Origin: an uncultured Prevotellaceae bacterium
GTDB lineage: Bacteria > Bacteroidota > Bacteroidia > Bacteroidales > Bacteroidaceae
Direction: 5' to 3'
Assembly: GCA_946415525.1 (NCBI GenBank)
Contig: CAMKSZ010000003.1
Coordinates: forward strand, 1-41,842
Length of the DNA stretch: 41,842 bases
The notes below the pieces were generated by a model, which did not search any database, was not told where the DNA came from, and saw only the letters and a list, made by a program, of their open reading frames with translations. Below are positions 24,808 to 34,811 of the stretch, piece after piece. A program made the translations under genes and the position numbers. Numbering within the stretch: position 1 is the stretch's first letter; each line of letters starts with the position of its first letter.

Positions 24808-27465
24808 ATGAGACTAACAAAGCAAGAACACAAGTCATTAAGGCGAATGTCAAGGTTCGCGTTGGCCTGTTGTGGTTTGCTGATGGGTGCCTGGTCGTTG
24901 CAGTCTTGTGAAGACGAGTATCTGCTGACGGGCCAACCGTCATGGTTGGGCAACTCCATCTATGAGCAACTACAAGAAGATGGTCACTACACGACCTTGT
25001 TGCGCTTAATTGACGACCTGGGGCAAAAGGAAGTCCTTAGCCACACGGGTTCCAAGACCTTGTTTGCTGCCAACGATGACGCTTTCCAAAAGTGGTTTGG
25101 CGGCAATACATGGGGAGTGAACAATTACGGTCAGTTGTCAACAGCACAAAAGAAATTGCTGCTAAACAACTCTATGATTAACAACGCTTATCTTATCGAG
25201 TTGCTTTCCAACGTAAGTGGCAATCCACCAATGGAAGGCATGTGCATGAGGCGTGAGACAGCCTCCTCCATCTACGATTCCGTTTACATTATGAAACCGA
25301 CGGAAATGCCCAAGACTGCATCCTGGCAGAAGTTTAGGGATAAGGGGCAAAGCATTCCCATCATGAAAGATGCCACATCCGCCCCGATGATTCATTTCTT
25401 ACCCGCTTTTATGAACTATTATAACATAAGCGACAACGACCTAAGTATCCTGACCAACCATCAGGCCACTTCCACTGCTGAGTCATGGGTGAACGGGCAA
25501 CGCATCGGCGAGAAAGACATTACATGCAAAAACGGGTACATCCAAAAGGTGGATGGCGTGATTGAAGCATCTACCAACATGGCAGACATCATTCGCAACC
25601 ATTCCAACATGTCGATGTGGTCGTCATTGCTTGATCGTTTCTCTGCACCCTTCTTTGACGCTAATTCCACAAGGGAGTACAATCGTCTTTACAACAATCA
25701 AGACTCGGTCTATACACTCCGCTATTACAGCAGACGTTCCGCAGGCAGCACTGCCTCGCAAAGTTACAGAGTGGAAACTGACCCCAACGGCGATGCCGTA
25801 TCGGCAGTCCTATCATTCGACCCAGGGTGGAACCAATATATTTATGCCAATACGATGAACTATGACTTGCATTATGATGCCGCTGCAATGATTGTCCCGA
25901 CTAACGAGGCTTTGGAACACTGGTGGAATCATGAAGGCAAGGATTTGCAGACAGAATACCATACTTGGGATAGTATTCCCGATGCTACCTTGGCAAAGTT
26001 GCTCAACGTGAATATGCTGCCAACATTCACCGATGCCATACCTTCCAAGTTTGACCATGTACTCAACGACGCTAAAGAACCTCTTGGCATTACCGTTGCC
26101 AATGTCGATTCTTGTTTCATGGGCTGTAATGGTGTGGTTTATCTTGTCAACAAAGTGTTCACGCCAGCAGAATATTCTTCCGTGGCTTATCCTGCTCTTG
26201 CCCACGAATCGACTATGAACGTCATCTATTGGGCTATCGACCAGTTGAACTTCCTGCCCTACCTGCTCTCCATGGACTCGAAGTATAGTTTGCTTTTGCC
26301 CACCAACAATGCCATGTTGTCCTATCTTGACCCTGCTTTTTATGGCAATATAGAAAACAGCACAGGGTTGGAAGCACCTTCCCTCATTGAATTCTACTAC
26401 GACAAGTCAAAACCATTGACCGACCGTGTGCAAGCACGCCGTTACAGCAGTACGGTTGATGAAAATGGTGTTGTCACCATTGGCCCACGTACCCAAGCCA
26501 CTGTTGCAACCAATGTCATACGCGACCGATTGAGAAGGTTGATGGACCAACTGATTATCGTTGGTGACGTGGAAGACGGACACGAATATTATAAGTCAAA
26601 AGGCGGCACGTTGCTTAAGGTGTCACGGACACCCGACGGACGCTTGGCCTTCTCCGGTGGCTGGGATATTGAGCATAACAACATCCAGTTGGCAGTGAAT
26701 AATAATGAAATCTACGAAAAAGTCAATGGTAAGTCATACCAATTAAATGACCGTATGCCGCTTAGTGCACAGCAAACCCTCTATACCACCCTCATAGGCA
26801 ATGAAAATTTCTCGAAATTCCTTGACTTGATTGATCATGACGGTAGTGAACTGATGACCACCAAACTCAGCAACAAATACAACGCAGGCATGACCAATCA
26901 GGGCAGCAAGAACTTCCGTTTGTTCGACAACTACAACTATACTGTTTACGTTCCGACCAACGATGCCATCCAACGCTTGATTGACGACGGCATTCTCCCT
27001 ACATGGGAAGACTATGAGGCCCAAACAGAGCAGGTATGGGGAACTGAAGAAGCAGCAGAGGAAGCCCGTCAGACCATCAAGAACATAATTGTCAACTTCA
27101 TCCGCTATCATGTACAAGACCATAGTGTAGCCATCGGAATGGCTCCAGAGTCGGGCAGCGACGTGAATGTCTATGAGAGTATGCTTCGCAATCCTGAAAC
27201 AGGACGTTTCTACCCCCTGACATCCGATGCTTCAGGCAACCAATTGACGGTTACGGACATCATGGGCAATTCCCGCCATGTCATCAAGACAGCGGGCCTT
27301 TATAACCAAATTTGTCGCGACTATTGGTTTGAAGGCAACATTAGCAGTAACAATGCAGTCATCTTCATGGCTTCCGACGCTGTGGTTCACCAAATCGACG
27401 GTTGCCTGATGGCTGAGCAAATGACCCCCTGGAAGCAACAACTTAATAAGATTAGGAGGAAATAA
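24808..27465 (+). CDS. Four-domain fasciclin (FAS1) surface lipoprotein, first gene of the SusCD operon
   Basis: A protein of 885 residues from the ATG at 24808. The frame is open from a TTG at 24682, but the 24808 start gives a proper lipoprotein signal with lipobox LQSC (Cys34). The acidic CEDEY after the Cys resembles the Bacteroidota surface-export signal. About four FAS1-like units can be traced (near 48-255, 255-455, 460-660 and 660-870). Each has the 'F.P.N.A' strand-helix turn: LFAANDDAF, MIVPTNEAL, LLLPTNNAM and VYVPTNDAI. FAS1 domains mediate adhesion in many organisms. Here they sit where SusE/F glycan-binding lipoproteins normally do, so ligand capture for the adjacent SusC is a reasonable inference. 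The gene ends 3 bp before the susC ATG, with AGGAGGA just upstream, so the two are tightly coupled. Confidence 0.8.
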   Translation: MRLTKQEHKSLRRMSRFALACCGLLMGAWSLQSCEDEYLLTGQPSWLGNSIYEQLQEDGHYTTLLRLIDDLGQKEVLSHTGSKTLFAANDDAFQKWFGGNTWGVNNYGQLSTAQKKLLLNNSMINNAYLIELLSNVSGNPPMEGMCMRRETASSIYDSVYIMKPTEMPKTASWQKFRDKGQSIPIMKDATSAPMIHFLPAFMNYYNISDNDLSILTNHQATSTAESWVNGQRIGEKDITCKNGYIQKVDGVIEASTNMADIIRNHSNMSMWSSLLDRFSAPFFDANSTREYNRLYNNQDSVYTLRYYSRRSAGSTASQSYRVETDPNGDAVSAVLSFDPGWNQYIYANTMNYDLHYDAAAMIVPTNEALEHWWNHEGKDLQTEYHTWDSIPDATLAKLLNVNMLPTFTDAIPSKFDHVLNDAKEPLGITVANVDSCFMGCNGVVYLVNKVFTPAEYSSVAYPALAHESTMNVIYWAIDQLNFLPYLLSMDSKYSLLLPTNNAMLSYLDPAFYGNIENSTGLEAPSLIEFYYDKSKPLTDRVQARRYSSTVDENGVVTIGPRTQATVATNVIRDRLRRLMDQLIIVGDVEDGHEYYKSKGGTLLKVSRTPDGRLAFSGGWDIEHNNIQLAVNNNEIYEKVNGKSYQLNDRMPLSAQQTLYTTLIGNENFSKFLDLIDHDGSELMTTKLSNKYNAGMTNQGSKNFRLFDNYNYTVYVPTNDAIQRLIDDGILPTWEDYEAQTEQVWGTEEAAEEARQTIKNIIVNFIRYHVQDHSVAIGMAPESGSDVNVYESMLRNPETGRFYPLTSDASGNQLTVTDIMGNSRHVIKTAGLYNQICRDYWFEGNISSNNAVIFMASDAVVHQIDGCLMAEQMTPWKQQLNKIRRK

Positions 27466-27468
27466 GCC

Positions 27469-30400
27469 ATGAGAAAATTCCAATCCATCATATTGACACT
27501 ATTGATGTTGGTTGTGGGTATCGACATCCACGCCCAAGGCATCACTTCCGTCCACGGCACCGTGAGCGACGACGTTGAGCCCTTGATTGGAGCAACTGTC
27601 TGCGAGATCGATGCCAACGGTCGTATTATCGAAAGTGCGATCACCGACCTCAATGGTAACTTCACCATGAAGGTGCAAAACCCGAAAGACAAGATTCGTT
27701 TCACCTATGTTGGTATGAAGAACGTCACACTTCCCATCGACCGGACTACATACGAGATTAAGATGGAGTCGGCCACCTCGTTGCAAGAGGTCACCGTGGT
27801 CTCCAAGCGTCGTGCGAGAGGCAACTCGCTGCCGATACCAGAACGTGAACTTTCTTCCGCTACCCAACGACTTAATATGCAAGAGTTCGAAGGACTTGGC
27901 ATCACCTCCGTCGATCAAGTGTTGCAAGGTCAGGTGGCAGGTCTTGACCTTATCAGTAATTCTGGCGACCTTGGATCCGGTTCCACCATGCGTCTGCGTG
28001 GTGCCACCTCTCTCTCCACACTCACCAACTCCAACCCATTGATTGTTGTCGATAGCAACATTCGTGAAGTCAACCTCGACAATTTCGACCTCGCTTCCGC
28101 CAATAATGAAAAATTCGCAGAGTTGCTGAACATCAACCCTGAGGACATCGCCAGCATCAATGTCTTGAAAGATGCTGCCGCAACAGCACAATATGGCTCC
28201 TTGGGTGGCAACGGTGTTATCGAGTTGACCACCAAGCGTGGTGTGCCAGGCCCACCGAAACTCACTTACACTCTGAAAATGACAGGCACCTATCTTCCCA
28301 AGGGATATGAAATGCTTAATGGCGACGACTACACCATGCTGCTCAAGGAGTCGTATTTCAATCCGACCCAGAACGACAATGCTTCAGCCAATGTGCCTGA
28401 AATCAATTATGACCCCACGTTTTCGGAATACGAGCAATACAACAACAACACAGACTGGCGTGACGCAGTCACCCAATGGGGACTCCGCCAAAATCACTAC
28501 GTCACAGTCAGTGGTGGTGGCGAAAAGGCATCCTTCCGTATTGGCGGTGGTTTCGACCATGAGACCGGTACCATCATTCAGCAGAAACTCAACCGCTTCT
28601 CCACCCGTGTCGCCCTTGACTACAACATCAGCCGCCGTATTCTTGTGAGCACCAACTTTGCGCTCACCTATACGAAGAACAACATGAACTACCACGATCT
28701 GTTGAATATTGCCTTGAAGAAGATGCCCAACATGAGCATTTACGAGCAGGATCCCCTGACAGGTGCCGACACCGACACTTATTACACGATGCTCCAGTCT
28801 GCTTCCAGCGTGTTTGACAAGAATCAGAAAGACTACATCAACCCTGTAGCATCTGCTTATCTTGCCATGAACCAGCGCCGCACTTATGACATGTCGCCCG
28901 AATTGGTTATCAATTACCAACTTTTGGGCACCGACTTTGAACATACTCAACTCAATTGGCGTGGTTCGATGTATATGAACATTTTCAACCAATACGATGA
29001 CAAGTTCGACCCCCAGGAGTTGCATGGAACCCAGTTGAGAGACAACAAGAAAATCAATAACAGTTATTCTGGTTCTTCGAAAAGCGTCTCGTTGAACACC
29101 AAACAGACAATTACCTTCATCCCCGCATTTAGAAACAAGGATCACTCGCTGATGTCGCACGTCCGTATGGAACTCACTTCCGGTTCTTCAAACAACCAAG
29201 GAACCTCGAGTTACCTCAATCCCTCAGGCGGCATCACCAGTCCCAATGCAGGCGGTATGACAGACGGACTTTCCTCGGGCTATAGTGAATGGCGTTCGCT
29301 CTATTTCACCTTCTCAACTCACTATGCTTATAAGGAGCGTTATATTGCCGACTTCACTGTCCGCGCCGATGGTACCACTAAGTTTGGACCAGGCAATCGT
29401 TGGGGCTATTTCCCCTCCGTCTCTGCCAAGTGGATTATCAGCGACGAGCCTTGGATGAAGTGGTCGAGAAAATGGCTCTCCATGTTGGCCATTCGCCCCA
29501 GTTGGGGACGTGTGGGCAACCAACCTGGTTCCAATTACCTATATACGTCGAAGTACCGTAGTTCCTCCGACAAGTATATCGACATGTCAGTGATGTATCC
29601 TGAAAACATACGACTCACTGACCTCAAGTGGGAAATCGTTTCCAGTTACAACCTGGGATTCGACTTGGGCTTTTTCGACGGACGCCTCACCATGGCCATA
29701 GAAGGCTATCGCAGCACTACCTCTGATATGCTGATTAGCAATTACCGTATCCCCTCAAATGTCGGTTTTAGCACCCTGCCTTATAGAAATAGCGGCAAGA
29801 TGAGAAACACTGGTTGGGAATTCCATGTCAACACCAACAAACTCATCAAGAAGGGCAAATTCTCCCTTGACTTTAACATCAACTTTGGCAACAACCGAAA
29901 CGAGATTCTTGAAATGGATGAATATGTGCTCAGCAACTATAACTCTGTTTTTGGCTACAATAATGCAGAAACCTTGCGCCGTGTGCAACTCAACAACCCT
30001 TTGGGGGCCATCTACGGTTTCCGTTACAAAGGCGTTTACCAATATAACTATAACACATTCAGCAAGATGAGCCGTGAAGAGCAAGAACAGTTTATTGCCA
30101 GTGGCAAAACCGCCCCTGTCGCAATAAATGCCAACGGTGAGATTGTCAGGGACGGCCAAGGCAACCCAGTCCGTATGATGTACAACTACACCAACGACGG
30201 AACTGGCAAGAACTTCCGATTCTCCGGTGGTGACGCTATCTATGAGGATGTGAACCACGATGGTCAAATCAATGCACTCGACATCGTCTATTTAGGCAGT
30301 TCACTTCCTAAACTCACAGGCGGTTTCGGTCTCACCATTAATTATGGCGATTGGCGTTTCACTACGCAGTTCACATATCGTACGGGCAACAACATCATCA

Positions 30401-30801
30401 ACATGGCCCGTCTGAGAGCCGAGGCCATGACAGGTAATGACAACCAAAGCCAAGCAGTGAACTATCGCTGGCGCAAGGAAGGCGATGTCACTTCCATCCC
30501 AAGAGCCATGTATGGCAACGAATCCAACTACAACTCATTGGTGAGCGACCGTTTTGTGGAGGATGGCAGTTATCTACGAATGGGCTTTGCACAGATTTCA
30601 TACGTGCTAAGGCAGAAATTCATCAAGGCCATGGGCCTCAACAAAATTTCGCTCTATGCCAGTGCCAATAACCCGTTTGTTATCACTAAATATTCCGGCG
30701 TTGACCCTGACATTTCCGCAAGGGGATACGACCCCGCCATCGACAACGCACAAACACCGCGCTCGCGTTACTATACCTTCGGTATCACCGTAGACTTCTA
30801 A
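27469..30801 (+). CDS. SusC/RagA-family TonB-dependent outer-membrane transporter (first pair)
   Basis: A protein of 1110 residues. In order: signal peptide (1-23); a carboxypeptidase-D-like N-terminal domain (about 25-100); a TonB-box-like segment LQEVTVVSK (105-113); a plug (about 125-260, with VLQGQVAGLDL, MRLRGATSL and INVLKDAAATAQYGSLGGNGVIEL); and a 22-strand barrel to the C-terminal Phe (YTFGITVDF). It imports oligosaccharide-sized ligands across the outer membrane using TonB energy, with SusD as lid. No STN domain precedes the CPD domain, so it does not appear to signal through an anti-sigma factor. The start is set by an AGGAGGA site at 27455-27461. It follows the FAS1 gene by 3 bp, and the SusD gene starts 33 bp later. 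Confidence 0.95.
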   Translation: MRKFQSIILTLLMLVVGIDIHAQGITSVHGTVSDDVEPLIGATVCEIDANGRIIESAITDLNGNFTMKVQNPKDKIRFTYVGMKNVTLPIDRTTYEIKMESATSLQEVTVVSKRRARGNSLPIPERELSSATQRLNMQEFEGLGITSVDQVLQGQVAGLDLISNSGDLGSGSTMRLRGATSLSTLTNSNPLIVVDSNIREVNLDNFDLASANNEKFAELLNINPEDIASINVLKDAAATAQYGSLGGNGVIELTTKRGVPGPPKLTYTLKMTGTYLPKGYEMLNGDDYTMLLKESYFNPTQNDNASANVPEINYDPTFSEYEQYNNNTDWRDAVTQWGLRQNHYVTVSGGGEKASFRIGGGFDHETGTIIQQKLNRFSTRVALDYNISRRILVSTNFALTYTKNNMNYHDLLNIALKKMPNMSIYEQDPLTGADTDTYYTMLQSASSVFDKNQKDYINPVASAYLAMNQRRTYDMSPELVINYQLLGTDFEHTQLNWRGSMYMNIFNQYDDKFDPQELHGTQLRDNKKINNSYSGSSKSVSLNTKQTITFIPAFRNKDHSLMSHVRMELTSGSSNNQGTSSYLNPSGGITSPNAGGMTDGLSSGYSEWRSLYFTFSTHYAYKERYIADFTVRADGTTKFGPGNRWGYFPSVSAKWIISDEPWMKWSRKWLSMLAIRPSWGRVGNQPGSNYLYTSKYRSSSDKYIDMSVMYPENIRLTDLKWEIVSSYNLGFDLGFFDGRLTMAIEGYRSTTSDMLISNYRIPSNVGFSTLPYRNSGKMRNTGWEFHVNTNKLIKKGKFSLDFNINFGNNRNEILEMDEYVLSNYNSVFGYNNAETLRRVQLNNPLGAIYGFRYKGVYQYNYNTFSKMSREEQEQFIASGKTAPVAINANGEIVRDGQGNPVRMMYNYTNDGTGKNFRFSGGDAIYEDVNHDGQINALDIVYLGSSLPKLTGGFGLTINYGDWRFTTQFTYRTGNNIINMARLRAEAMTGNDNQSQAVNYRWRKEGDVTSIPRAMYGNESNYNSLVSDRFVEDGSYLRMGFAQISYVLRQKFIKAMGLNKISLYASANNPFVITKYSGVDPDISARGYDPAIDNAQTPRSRYYTFGITVDF

Positions 30802-30834
30802 TTATATTAAATAAAAGAAGAAAGACCAACTATT

Positions 30835-32640
30835 ATGAGACAATTTCATCTATATAAAAAATGGAAAGACATCGCATTCATGGCTGTTGCGACCCCAATA
30901 GCCGCCTTGTCATTTTCCAGTTGTTCCGACTTTTTGGAGATAGAGCCACGCGATGTCATCGTCCTCGAACAGTTCTGGAACGAGAAGAGCGACGTCGATG
31001 GCATCGTGGCAGGCTGCTATACGGCATTACAATCAGATCCTTGCATCCGAAGAATGATTATCTGGGGTGAGGCACGCAGTGAAAACATCTCTCCGGGTAC
31101 TAACTGCAACCTCGACGGCAACTTGTTGAATGTCCTCAACGAAAACATTACCGCCAAGAACGCCTATACTACTTGGGTGGATTTCTACAGTGTCATCAAC
31201 AGATGCAATACCGTCATTAAATTCGCTCCTGGCGTTGCCGAAGGTGACCCAGGCTACACTCAGAGCGAACTCCAAGCCACCATTGCCGAGATGACTGCCT
31301 TGCGCTCCCTATGTTATTTCTATTTGATTCGTACGTTCCGTGACGTCCCCTTTACGCGTGAAGCCTATACTGACGACGACCAACAACTGATGTTGCCTGC
31401 CACATCGTTCGATAATGTCCTCGACTCGTTGATATATGACTTGGAGAGTGTGAAGAACATGGCTATAGAGCGCTATCCGACCACCACACCCAGATACCAA
31501 ACCGGCCGTATCACCAAAGATGCCATCCACGCCATGCTTTGCGAGATGTACCTTTGGAAAAATGACTATGCTAACTGCATTAAATATGCCGATCTTGTGA
31601 TTGAATCCAAGAAAAAGATTGCCGAAGAATTAAGAAACGGCACATTAGGCTCATCGCGTGGTAGATCAAGTTCAATGAACAGTAGTGAAGCCCTCCTCCG
31701 TACCAATGGTTTTCCCTTGGTAAACAACATGACAACGAGCAATTATTTTGGCAATGCCTTTGACGTATTGTTCTCCGGCGATGACGACTATACCGAGGAT
31801 GCACAGCAAGAGATTATCTTCCAACTCATCTTTAGTGATCGACCTGATGCCGAGAGCATGCCAAACAATTCTGCCGTAAGCCTCTTCTATGGCAATAGCA
31901 CGCTTAATAATACGAGTGGCTACATGGCACCTTCTGATTTCGTCATCGAGGACATCGGAAAGGAAAGCGGACGCAACGTATTTGAGGACAAAAACAAGAA
32001 AGTGGACGCCCGTCTTTACATCAATTGTGACCCAAGTGCAAAGTCCATCTGCAAGTTCGTTTCCGAACAAATGACCATCAATGCCCAGTCTAAAGACCCT
32101 GAAGCATCCGGTTATTCGCTGAAATGGGGAGAAAAGACCAACGGTAGCAATTGGATTATCTACCGCCTCGCCGACATCATGCTCTTGAAGGCTGAAGCCC
32201 TTGCACAGCAATTGCGCGAAGGCAGCGATTTGGAGACCATCAATTTTAACAGGCCTATCATCGATACCGCCTTCTCGCTCATCAACGCCGTCAACAAGCG
32301 TTCCGTTTGCCAGACCACCCTTGTCGATACGTTGGTAGCCGGTGACTATGTGACGAAGTCGCAGTTGGAAAACCTTGTCATGAAAGAGCGTCAGCGTGAA
32401 CTCATGTTCGAGGGCAAACGTTGGTATGACCTTGTACGCCAAGCACGTCGTGAGGGGGCAACCACCAGCCTCTCTCAAGCCGCCCTCCATAAAGTGACAA
32501 CTGGTTCATCGCTTATCGCCAACAAACTGACGAAGATGGATGCCATCTATTGGCCGTATAACTACGAGGAACTGAAAGTGAATACCTTGCTGGTGCAGAA
32601 CCCCGCATTCAGTAGTGGCGTGAGTGATAGTTACGAATAG
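30835..32640 (+). CDS. SusD/RagB-family surface lipoprotein (first pair)
   Basis: A protein of 601 residues with lipobox SFSSC (Cys30) followed by SDFLEIEP, the classical SusD opening. Family landmarks are visible: ALRSLCYFYLIRTFRDVPF (155-173) in the TPR-like helical core and RELMFEGKRWYDLVR (521-535) near the C-terminus. It should cap the SusC encoded just upstream and bind its ligand at the cell surface. It is longer than the typical 520-560 residues, with extra sequence around 260-400. Position in the operon supports pairing with the preceding SusC. Ligand-contact residues cannot be assigned by eye. Confidence 0.94.
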   Translation: MRQFHLYKKWKDIAFMAVATPIAALSFSSCSDFLEIEPRDVIVLEQFWNEKSDVDGIVAGCYTALQSDPCIRRMIIWGEARSENISPGTNCNLDGNLLNVLNENITAKNAYTTWVDFYSVINRCNTVIKFAPGVAEGDPGYTQSELQATIAEMTALRSLCYFYLIRTFRDVPFTREAYTDDDQQLMLPATSFDNVLDSLIYDLESVKNMAIERYPTTTPRYQTGRITKDAIHAMLCEMYLWKNDYANCIKYADLVIESKKKIAEELRNGTLGSSRGRSSSMNSSEALLRTNGFPLVNNMTTSNYFGNAFDVLFSGDDDYTEDAQQEIIFQLIFSDRPDAESMPNNSAVSLFYGNSTLNNTSGYMAPSDFVIEDIGKESGRNVFEDKNKKVDARLYINCDPSAKSICKFVSEQMTINAQSKDPEASGYSLKWGEKTNGSNWIIYRLADIMLLKAEALAQQLREGSDLETINFNRPIIDTAFSLINAVNKRSVCQTTLVDTLVAGDYVTKSQLENLVMKERQRELMFEGKRWYDLVRQARREGATTSLSQAALHKVTTGSSLIANKLTKMDAIYWPYNYEELKVNTLLVQNPAFSSGVSDSYE

Positions 32641-32669
32641 TCAATCATCAACTGTAATCAAGGATAAAA

Positions 32670-34745
32670 ATGAAAAAGTTTAGATATAACATACTGTGCC
32701 TCTTGGGTCTGGCCGCCATGCTGTCGGGGAGCCTTGCTTCCTGCTCAGACGAGCCATCCGCAGAGAATTTCTATACCTTTACGGGCGAGATGGCCAGCGA
32801 TTACCTGAAAAACCGGCCTCAATTTAGCGAGTTTCAAGAAATTGTGGAAAGAGCCGGCATGATGGACTTGTTGTCCACTTATGGTCACTATACCTGCTTT
32901 GTGCCTAACAACGATGCCGTCAACACCTTCTTGAAGAGCAAGGGACTGTCGAGTGTCAGCGACCTGTCAACCGCCGACTGCGACACCATCGCGCGCACCC
33001 ACTTGGTGAACAACATGTACACTACGATGGAAATGAACCAAGACCGTCTGCCGACAGCCAACATGCTCGGCCGATATATCGCCACGTCATCCGGCCTCGA
33101 TGACAAGCAGAATGCGGTCATCTTCCTTGAGGGCGTTAGCCACATTTATTTTGACTTGGCCGACGATTCTGTGGAAAACGGTATCATGCAACCCATTGAC
33201 AAGGTGATTGAAAAGTCTAACAACTACATCTCCGACCTGCTGCGTGACAATCCCAAAATCTCTACATTCTACCAGGCGCTGGTGGCTACCGACGTGCTAA
33301 AGCAAGTGCTCTTGGTGGAAGATGAAACGTGGGACAACAAAAAGTATCCGAAGTACTACTACAAGTCACATACTTGGAGTGAGGTGGCATGGGTGCCTGA
33401 CACCAAAAGATATGGCTTTACTGTCTTTGTTGAGCCAGATGCGTTGCTGCAAAGTAAATATGGTATTGCCCCTGGCGACATCAAGGCTCTTTACGACTTG
33501 GCTTGCTCTATCTACGACCCAGTCTATCCTGAAGATGTCAACAAGGAAGGTCATTCTTTTGAGCATCTTACCGACAGTATCAACCCGCTCCGTCGCTTCG
33601 TGCAATACCACATTCTCACCCGATACACGGCAGGTACTTCTGACCTAACCCCGATGGATGTAAACATCGGTGTCGTGAAGGGAGCCTTTGGGTTTGAGGA
33701 GACTCTCATCAATCCCATTGATTGGTTTCACACCCTTCTCCCCCACACCATGCTCAAGGTTGAGAAACTCACCGTGACCGACTTTGTGGGCAATGGCGTT
33801 AAAGGCGAAAGATACATCAACCGCAGGTATGACAAGTCTTATAAGATAGAGGGTATTCATATCGACCCGACCATCGAGACAGACATAACCCACGACGGTC
33901 TCAACGGACACTACTTCTATGTTGACGACATTGTAGCCTTCTCCTCCGACGTTCAGAACAAAGTGCAGAACATGCGTATCCGCATGGATTTCTCTACCGT
34001 GTTCCCAGAAGTGATGACCAATGGCCTGCGTTTTGAAGGCGACCCAACCCAAGATGACGATGCAGGTACCCCCGACGACTCTGCTACTCCTAAAAATGGG
34101 CGCAACTACTATTTCCCGTTGGGCTATCTCGATGGTGTCACTTTCACCAACTGCAACGTAGTTTTACGCCGCCCCCACATCAACTTCTGGTCTTGGCAAG
34201 GAGATGAATGGAACTTGTTCGGCGACTATGATTTCACCTTCCGCCTGCCCCCGATACCTTACAGCGGCGACTGGCAGGTTAGATTGGGCTTCTGTGCCAT
34301 TGAAACTCGTGGCGTGATGCAAGTGTATTTCGACGGTGTGCCGCAAGGCATCCCACTTGACATGACAAAATTCCTCAATTCCGACCTCTATATAGGCGAC
34401 CGATTCGTCACCGACGAGGGCCCGGGCGACTACGACAAGATGACCGACGAAGAGAAAGCCGAGGAGCAGAAACTCCTCAAGAACCTTGGCGCCTACCGCG
34501 CACCGCGTTCTCTCTTCCATTTTAGTACTTCTCAGAAGAATTTCTTCGTAGGCAACGAACGCACTTACCGTCGCATTCTCTGCCAGACTTACATGGATGC
34601 CAAGAAGGATCATTACATCCGTTTCCGCGTAGCCTCCGACGGCAAGCAAGGCAACAACAACGAGTTCATGCTCGATTACCTTGAACTTGTGCCGAAGAGC
34701 GTCTATGGTGTCGATAGTGACGGCGAGATGGAAGACGACCTCTAA
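32670..34745 (+). CDS. Two-domain fasciclin lipoprotein with C-terminal beta-sandwich (FAS1-B)
   Basis: A protein of 691 residues with lipobox LASC (Cys25) and SDEPS after it, suggesting export to the cell surface. There are two FAS1-like domains (about 40-185 with HYTCFVPNNDAVNTF, and 186-425 with FTVFVEPDAL). Next is an acidic linker (457-471). A beta-rich C-terminal domain follows (about 475-678), ending in FMLDYLELVPKS, the kind of last strand seen in jelly-roll carbohydrate-binding modules. It lies 29 bp after the first SusD, in the position where SusE/F-type surface glycan-binding proteins are found. I infer a glycan- or matrix-binding accessory lipoprotein. The FAS1 assignment is good; the C-terminal module is unclassified. 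Confidence 0.78.
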   Translation: MKKFRYNILCLLGLAAMLSGSLASCSDEPSAENFYTFTGEMASDYLKNRPQFSEFQEIVERAGMMDLLSTYGHYTCFVPNNDAVNTFLKSKGLSSVSDLSTADCDTIARTHLVNNMYTTMEMNQDRLPTANMLGRYIATSSGLDDKQNAVIFLEGVSHIYFDLADDSVENGIMQPIDKVIEKSNNYISDLLRDNPKISTFYQALVATDVLKQVLLVEDETWDNKKYPKYYYKSHTWSEVAWVPDTKRYGFTVFVEPDALLQSKYGIAPGDIKALYDLACSIYDPVYPEDVNKEGHSFEHLTDSINPLRRFVQYHILTRYTAGTSDLTPMDVNIGVVKGAFGFEETLINPIDWFHTLLPHTMLKVEKLTVTDFVGNGVKGERYINRRYDKSYKIEGIHIDPTIETDITHDGLNGHYFYVDDIVAFSSDVQNKVQNMRIRMDFSTVFPEVMTNGLRFEGDPTQDDDAGTPDDSATPKNGRNYYFPLGYLDGVTFTNCNVVLRRPHINFWSWQGDEWNLFGDYDFTFRLPPIPYSGDWQVRLGFCAIETRGVMQVYFDGVPQGIPLDMTKFLNSDLYIGDRFVTDEGPGDYDKMTDEEKAEEQKLLKNLGAYRAPRSLFHFSTSQKNFFVGNERTYRRILCQTYMDAKKDHYIRFRVASDGKQGNNNEFMLDYLELVPKSVYGVDSDGEMEDDL

Positions 34746-34811
34746 TCATCTGCTAATTGAATATTGATGATGCAATAGACAATTGAAGTTATCATTAGAA
34801 TCAAGAAATAT

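Noticed and set aside
27469-27768. STN signalling domain at the SusC N-terminus, which would imply ECF sigma/anti-sigma control
   Set aside because: The sequence goes from signal peptide straight into a CPD-like domain in both SusC proteins, and no sigma/anti-sigma genes are present.
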